This document shows, one piece after another, positions 59,401 through 64,000 of a DNA stretch of 64,000 bases. The notes under the pieces are model-generated. The model was not told the DNA's origin. It searched no databases and worked only from the letters and a program-made list of their open reading frames with translations. Numbering within the stretch: position 1 is the stretch's first letter; the number at the start of each line of letters is the position of its first letter. A program made the position numbers and the translations under genes. Where the stretch lies: contig CALYLW010000126.1 in NCBI GenBank assembly GCA_944989445.1, positions 62,001 through 126,000 of the forward strand. Reading direction: 5' to 3'. The stretch is from Ampullaceana balthica (lineage: Eukaryota > Mollusca > Gastropoda > Lymnaeidae).

Positions 59401-59781
59401 TTTAAAGTTAATGCCATTATGTTTTTAAATTATGCTTCAAAGTGCAACACGAATATTTAAAAAAAAATATTTTTGCATTTCTTAGAAATAACTTGTTTTT
59501 TTTTAGTTGTAATGGAAGTTGTACCTTATCTTGTATTTTTTCACCATATGGAATTTTTAAAAATTTCATAAAATTTGGAGAGAAAAAATGTGAATACCTT
59601 ACATTACAAAATGTCCTGTAATGTTATATTTAGTCAGTGGTACAATTTTACATTAGTGTAAATATATTAATTATTTTACTGAGGTAACAGAGTGCTTGGT
59701 ATAAAGTAATTTTTTTATTTTAAAAAAAAATCAATGTTGGTGCCATTGTTCACATTTTCCTTTTTTTTTCTTTTTCAGTAA
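53413..59781 (+). CDS. RPS24: 40S ribosomal protein S24 (eS24), 5 exons, 132 aa
   Basis: Exons are 53413-53415 (the start codon alone, ATG|GTAGG), 56273-56338 (starts [11 protein letters not shown]), 57642-57851 (starts [20 protein letters not shown]), 58517-58633 (starts [20 protein letters not shown]) and 59779-59781. The frame is continuous and the stop TAA opens the last exon exactly at its acceptor. The [20 protein letters not shown] core and basic tail are diagnostic of eS24, a small-subunit protein that in vertebrates is needed for pre-rRNA processing. The length matches the usual 130-133 aa. A start-codon-only first exon and a stop exon after a split last Lys codon mirror the mammalian gene. 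AATAAA is at 59830-59835. Intron 1 (2.86 kb) holds a MITE. Confidence 0.97.
54211..54923. mobile_element. TTAA-flanked palindrome-rich MITE in RPS24 intron 1
   Basis: The element is bounded by TTAA (54207-54210 and 54924-54927), the target of piggyBac-type elements. Each end carries two to three tandem 29-bp near-palindromes of the form AACTTrCACGGTATgATACC plus complement, spaced by A/T runs. Between them, TTTTAGGGTCAGGGTTAG-like and GTCTATTTTTTACA-like phrases occur three times. A decayed tRNA-Gln-like sequence is at about 54379-54455. There is no transposase, and whether a piggyBac enzyme moves it is unproven. Confidence 0.65.
54379..54455 (+). pseudogene. tRNA-Gln-like relic inside the MITE
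   Basis: GGTCTCATGATTGAGAG at the 5' side and GGGTTCGACTTTCGGTTGAG at the 3' side resemble a tRNA-Gln acceptor stem plus T-arm. The two acceptor halves pair at about six of seven positions. The middle arms do not fold, so this is not a working tRNA. Confidence 0.3.
54928..56272. other. Rest of RPS24 intron 1
   Basis: No supported feature was seen. A coding-looking stretch at 55754-56044 has no recognisable domain and may be a decayed element remnant. Confidence 0.3.
56400..56620. mobile_element. Fragment of the GGGCTG MITE family, RPS24 intron 2
   Basis: It shares GCTATGCAAGAAATA, TTTACGTATGCA and ATCGATTAAAA phrases with the interiors at 37446-37818 and 46078-46390. The ends are not preserved. 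Confidence 0.45.
57300..57380 (-). mobile_element. hAT-type terminus relic, RPS24 intron 2
   Basis: The minus strand reads CAGTGATGACGAACCTATGG, then CACGTGTGCC and GCACGCAGAGCCTCA, like the left end of the MITE at 49658. The other end was not found with confidence; a GCGAACCTTTTGGTGCC phrase near 56615 may belong to it. Confidence 0.5.
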
Positions 59782-59851
59782 TGCTGATGTTTATGTGACA
59801 AGTCATGTTTACTATTTATTTCTGTTAGAAATAAATTCTGAAGTACCTATA

Positions 59852-60300
59852 TATACTTGATTGTTTTCTTTATTCAATTATTGCTTTGGTGTGAAGTGGA
59901 AAAAATAACAGCTTCAATATTTATAGTAAAAGTCTGGGTTAAAGTCTTTTTTTAAGGCTTCAGTAACAAGTACCTCATAATTAAACTTCTTAATCACTCA
60001 TTTGGGGTGTCATCCTGCTAGGGATTTTTTAAGGTTTACTTTAATAAATTAATTCCTTGCTAGTACTAGCGTTGGTCGGCCGTTATGCCCCGTCTGGATG
60101 TCGGCCGATATAAACGGTCGTTAGTAAAATCGTCATAATGCGAATATTATTTACGTTTAGAAAAGGGAGATCACTATTAAAAATTGAATTTACTTCCTTT
60201 TTCCTTATGTGGTTGTTCTTGCAACTTGGACTTCTGAATTTTTTTTTGACTGCCTAAATTTCTGACACTGGAGAGGGTCCCTCTGGATCGGATAATCAAC
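59852..60300. other. Intergenic between RPS24 and the piggyBac remnant
   Basis: No gene is present. A GTCGGCCGTTATGCCCCG patch near 60073 is GC-rich and may be the end of a decayed element. Confidence 0.3.
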
Positions 60301-60311
60301 ATAGAATTTCT

Positions 60312-62079
60312 TTGATTTATTTCAATTGGAGGACAATGAAAATGATGATTTTGTGGACATATCCACATCTCAGTGATGATAGCAATAGCGGTGATAGTTC
60401 CAGTGGCAGTGAGGACGAAAGAGAGTCATATAGTGACGAATTAGGCACTGCATCTCTCTGTCCTAGTGGTGATACTCTTCTGACAAATTCGGTTGGAAGA
60501 GGGTGGAGATAGAGCAGAACAGACCCAGACTAGACCCTAATTTCATTGTCAGAAATGCTGGTTGTTCTCAGAACATTGATTTGTGGTCAGAGCCAATTAA
60601 TTTTTTTAACTTATTTTTTGATGATGAACTATGCAACACAGTGCTGCGAGAGACAAACAGATATGCGCAGCATTTCCTAAAATTTGACTCCACTGTTTGG
60701 AGAGAAAAGTTTTCTCAAAGCAGGTATGACTTGTGGCCAGAGGAAGGCATCACTATGGAATTATTTTAAAAATACCTAGGCCTTCTCCTGAACATGGGCC
60801 TTATAAGCAAAAAGAAAATCAGTGACTACAGGTCAACAACACCAACTCTTTATACTCCATACTTCGGTGAAACTATAACATGTAAAATGTTCACCCTTAT
60901 ACATAGAATGCTGCATGTGAGTGACATTTCTACAGAAAAAAAAAGAGGAGAGGATGGGTTTGGCCCTTGCAAACAAAATCAGGCCTGCTCTTGACAAAAT
61001 TAACGAAATATCAAAAACATTTTATGTTCCATCAAGAAATATCTCCATCGACGAGTCCATGATTGGAATGAAAAATCGTGTAGTTTACATCCAGTATATG
61101 ACCCAAACAAGAGACACGCAAGTGTTGCAAGGTTTGGCATTAAAAAGTTCCAGCTCTGTGACTCAAATGGATGTGTAGTGCATATTGAGTTATAATTATA
61201 TGCTGGGAAGGACTTTGACTTACAGCATGAGGAGGGACAGGCCTTTGCTGTTGTCAAACAACTAATGGAGGTGTCCAGAGTTTTAAATAAAGGAAAGCAT
61301 CTATTTACGGACAATTTCTACACGAAGCCTGCGCTAGCAGAATTTCTTTTGAATAAAAAGACATTACTGACAGGCACTGTCAGGGCTAACTCCAGAGATC
61401 TACCTGAAGAAAGGTCCTCAAAGTTAGACATAGGCGAAAGTAAATTCTGACGCATGGGTGAAATGTTGTGCATTGCATTTCGGTTAAAAAAAATCAGACA
61501 AAACCAGTCCTTCTCACAACAGCTCACAATGCTGTTATTGAGGAGATACTGATAAGGAACAAGACTAAACAGAAGCCATCAGCCATTTTTGACTACAACT
61601 TATTCATGGGTGGTGTTGACATTAGCAATAAGCAAATTTGTCATTTTGCCGCTGAAAGATCAAGCAGGCGCTACTGGAAGAAAGTATTTCAAAATCTTCT
61701 GGATGTGTCTGTTCTTAATTCTTGGATTATATTTAATAAATCTGGGGTGCCTGACAAAAGAATGAAACGAGACAAATTCATTCTGTCCATTGTGCAGGCT
61801 CTTTGCAAGCCAATCACTCAGCCGCCGCCTGTTCAACCACCTGACATTCAGCGTGCTTTGCCAGTAACAGATGCCCCATTGGATCGGCTATTTTTATTGG
61901 AGGGCAAGAAGGAGAAGGACTGCTTTGTTTGCAGTGAGAGAAGCAAAGACAAAAAAAGCAGCAGGGGCAGGACACGACACTGGTGTCCTGCTTGCAGAGT
62001 CGGTTGCCATGAACATTGCGAGCCTCACCTAATTCATGAGACCGACCAGGGTTTTAGTCGTAGAAACAGAAGAAACTAA
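60312..62079 (+). pseudogene. piggyBac (PGBD-type) transposase, multiply frameshifted
   Basis: Successive frames give an acidic Ser/Asp-rich N-terminus (60370-60460) and an INFFNLFFDDELCNTVLRET segment (60594 on). The sequence then reads LLLNMGLISKKKISDYRST, FYVPSRNISIDESMIGMKNR (about 61020-61080, catalytic Asp) and KHLFTDNFYTKPALAEFLL (about 61300, catalytic Asp). DYNLFMGGVDISNKQ (about 61590-61635, third Asp) and a cysteine-rich tail (CFVCSERSK to CPACRVGCHEHC, about 61920-62020) follow. Frame changes occur near 60770, 60930, 61100, 61200 and 61450, with a stop at 61448-61450. The domain order and DDD residues are those of PiggyBac transposases. The C-terminal 203 codons are continuous, so decay is moderate. 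The TTAA ends were not located. Confidence 0.9.
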
Positions 62080-62228
62080 GACATTTATGTGTGTCATACT
62101 CGTTTCAGTGTTAATAATATAGTAAAAATTCATTGAATCAATTCAAAACAGTAAATTTGTAAAATCAGTTGATTGTAATATAATTTAAAAAAAAATTTTT
62201 TGAGTGACATAAATTTGAAGGTTGTGTA

Positions 62229-62943
62229 TGAAAAAATTACACCAAATCTATATTTTTCAAGCAATTTACACATAATTATACATTTTCTAATAGAGAATTG
62301 CTTCTACGTCTAGTATCTGAAAATATTGGTTTTATGATAGTTTGAACAAGTTATAGAGTGTGAGGGTGGTATGAAAGAAGAAGATGGGTAGTAAAATTTT
62401 ACTCGCTCTGTGATGGTCAAGGTCAGTGTCAACATACATAATATAAATACAAAACATTTCTATACCATAAGAAACCTTATCCAATGTACTTTCAGAAAAT
62501 GTATACATGTTAGGGTCTCTGAATTCATTTAGTATGGGATTTTGTCATATTCAAAAACCCTATGAAAAATGCTAAAATGGCAGGACTATACAAATTTTTT
62601 TACAAAATCTACATTTTTCAAATTGCATATAACTTATAACTATACTATACATTTTCTAAATGAAAATTGCTTCTAGTATCTGAAAATATTGGTTTTTATG
62701 ATAGTTTGAACAAGTTATAGAGTGAGGGTGGTTTGAATGCAGAAGATGAGTAGTAAATTTTTACTCACTCTGTGAAGGTCAATGTCAACATACATAATAT
62801 ACAAACAAGTTATTTATATCCCATAAGAAACCTTTTCCAATGTACTTTCAGAAAATGTATACATGTTAGGGTCTCTGAGTTGATTTAGTATGGGATTTTG
62901 TCATTTTTAATAAGCCTATGAAAAATGCTAAAATGGCAGGACG
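62229..62943. repeat. Two tandem direct repeats of about 358 bp
   Basis: The copies at about 62229-62585 and 62586-62943 share long blocks, including TAGTATCTGAAAATATTGGT, TTTCAGAAAATGTATACATG and GAAAAATGCTAAAATGGCAG, with scattered differences. They follow the piggyBac remnant and may be its subterminal region. Confidence 0.85.
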
Positions 62944-63279
62944 CTGCAGAAAAATTGACTGGACAGTTCTTAAACTCTAGTCTATTGTGAATATTAAAAT
63001 TATACAAAATAAGCTAAGTAACAAATTAAGTTATAATTTTACTTTAAATTATTCATATGTAATAAAATTAACAAGCGTTGATCATGAAATTATTCAAAAC
63101 CATGCAAAATATAGTAAAACGATCAATTTCAATACGAGAAATACATACTAATAGTTAAAAAGTATAGATATTACTTTCCTGTTCCTACATAAGATATACT
63201 AAATTAACTAACAGCATATTAAACTTATATCGTCTGAATTGAATAAAATGACAGTTTTTATCAAGGCTCTAGATGATAA

Positions 63280-63620
63280 CTTCTACACCACACTACACAC
63301 TCAGCACAATTCTTCGCTTGGTACACACTACTAGTTACACAGTTTGTTGAACTTCATTCATTCAATTCATTGTAAATTGTTCATCGTTGACAGCGTCACA
63401 GACTGTCATTGTAGATAGCAGGTACTCTCCATATGTTGGATAATACATATTTTAATAAAAATACATTAGTATTAAATACTAAATAGAAAGTCGTAAATAC
63501 ACCCCTTAACTTTAACTCTTAAATGTGGTGGAATTCGGATCAGGCAAATATTAGTATTAGGGCCAAACTATCAGGATCCGGCAAATAGTAAAAAAAAAGC
63601 TATATCCGGCCACCCTCTAA
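63280..63620. mobile_element. Second copy of the 3281-4041 element (inner part and right end)
   Basis: TACACAGTTTGTTGAACTTC, GACTGTCATTGTAGATAGCA and the GGATCCGGCAAATAGTAAAA terminus match 3706-4041 closely in the same orientation. The end here reads TATATCCGGCCACCC. Confidence 0.75.
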
Positions 63621-63959
63621 TAACATATATATAGAGTAAGAAAAATCATTACAGTTATGGTTAGTAAAATTTCACACCTTGATGTCTTAGGTTAATGATA
63701 TACAACATACTAACTACTAGTGGTAGTACTACAGTACTACTACTGCTAGCAACAAGTAAAGCTTTAAAAGTGTACTGTAAATCAGAAAGCACACAACAGC
63801 CAAAGTTATATATATATATATGTATAATTTGAAAAATTAATAAACATCTAGATATGAAAAGAAATATCTGCAGATGATGCTTCTTATTATGATGGGATGG
63901 AAAAAAAGCTGCTTACTTAAAATTGAAGATGGTAATCTAAAACTATCTTATCTACATAG

Positions 63960-64000
63960 ACGCTCCTTCTATGCAGAAGATAATTGCGTCCACAGACCAT
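63960..64000 (-). mobile_element. SINE 3' tail entering at the window edge
   Basis: On the minus strand ATGGTCTGTGGACGCAATTA, then TCTTCTGCATAGAAGGAGCG, matches the tail of the SINE at 35566-35815. Its head lies beyond the window. Confidence 0.7.

Noticed and set aside
60060..60125. End of another GACAAAACGGCCCC-type element
   Set aside because: The similarity (GGCCGTTATGCCCC) is short and no partner end or target duplication was found.

Overview
This window is animal nuclear DNA: AT-rich, intron-rich and dense in decayed transposable elements, with no prokaryotic features. Three host genes can be modelled exon by exon, and every splice junction is GT/AG and keeps frame. They are (1) an hnRNP A/B- or D-type RNA-binding protein on the minus strand (coding 13015-21431, 9 exons, 327 aa); (2) a multi-EF-hand protein on the plus strand (coding 31417-43284, 15 exons, 931 aa); and (3) ribosomal protein S24 on the plus strand (coding 53413-59781, 5 exons, 132 aa). 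The LINE, SINE and hAT complement suggests a mollusc, most likely a gastropod such as a freshwater pulmonate snail. That assignment is inference from recall and not proven by the sequence.

Layout. 1-1043 is the 3' end of an hAT transposon that lies in a LINE (to 1640). A CR1/L2-like LINE occupies 1808-3180 (minus). 3281-4041 is an inverted-repeat element whose inner part recurs at 63280-63620. 4043-9240 has no gene but holds a Tigger-like element, two short tandem arrays and a LINE tail. 9500-11200 is a broken, unclassified transposon-like ORF. It is preceded by an exceptionally long heat-shock-element array with a TATA box placed as in hsp promoters. The hnRNP gene follows, with an RTE-like LINE in its first intron. 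22223-24651 is an hAT element with a perfect 8-bp target duplication inside a LINE tail, and it carries a nested MULE-like element. 26266-28658 is another hAT with a perfect 8-bp duplication. 29131-29500 is a 22-bp tandem array joined to a tRNA-like SINE head.

The EF-hand gene has several elements in its introns: a complete SINE, a foldback element, TIR elements and a 15-bp x ~49 minisatellite. 43.3-46.1 kb is intergenic, with a perfect 48-bp x 4 array. 46.4-52.7 kb is a nest of elements: a second hAT, a different hAT carrying a LINE fragment inside it, a 210-bp MITE, a zinc-finger-tailed LINE, an hAT inside that LINE, and a pogo-like MITE inside that hAT. RPS24 has a TTAA-flanked palindrome-rich MITE in intron 1. 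60.3-62.1 kb is a dead piggyBac, followed by a 358-bp direct duplication.

The host genes are unrelated housekeeping or probably ciliary genes, and nothing links them functionally. The most noteworthy item is the heat-shock-element array in front of the unclassified mobile ORF. Next are the eight-fold repeated variant EF-hand module, a SINE that shares its 3' tail with a LINE, and a possible poison exon in the hnRNP gene.
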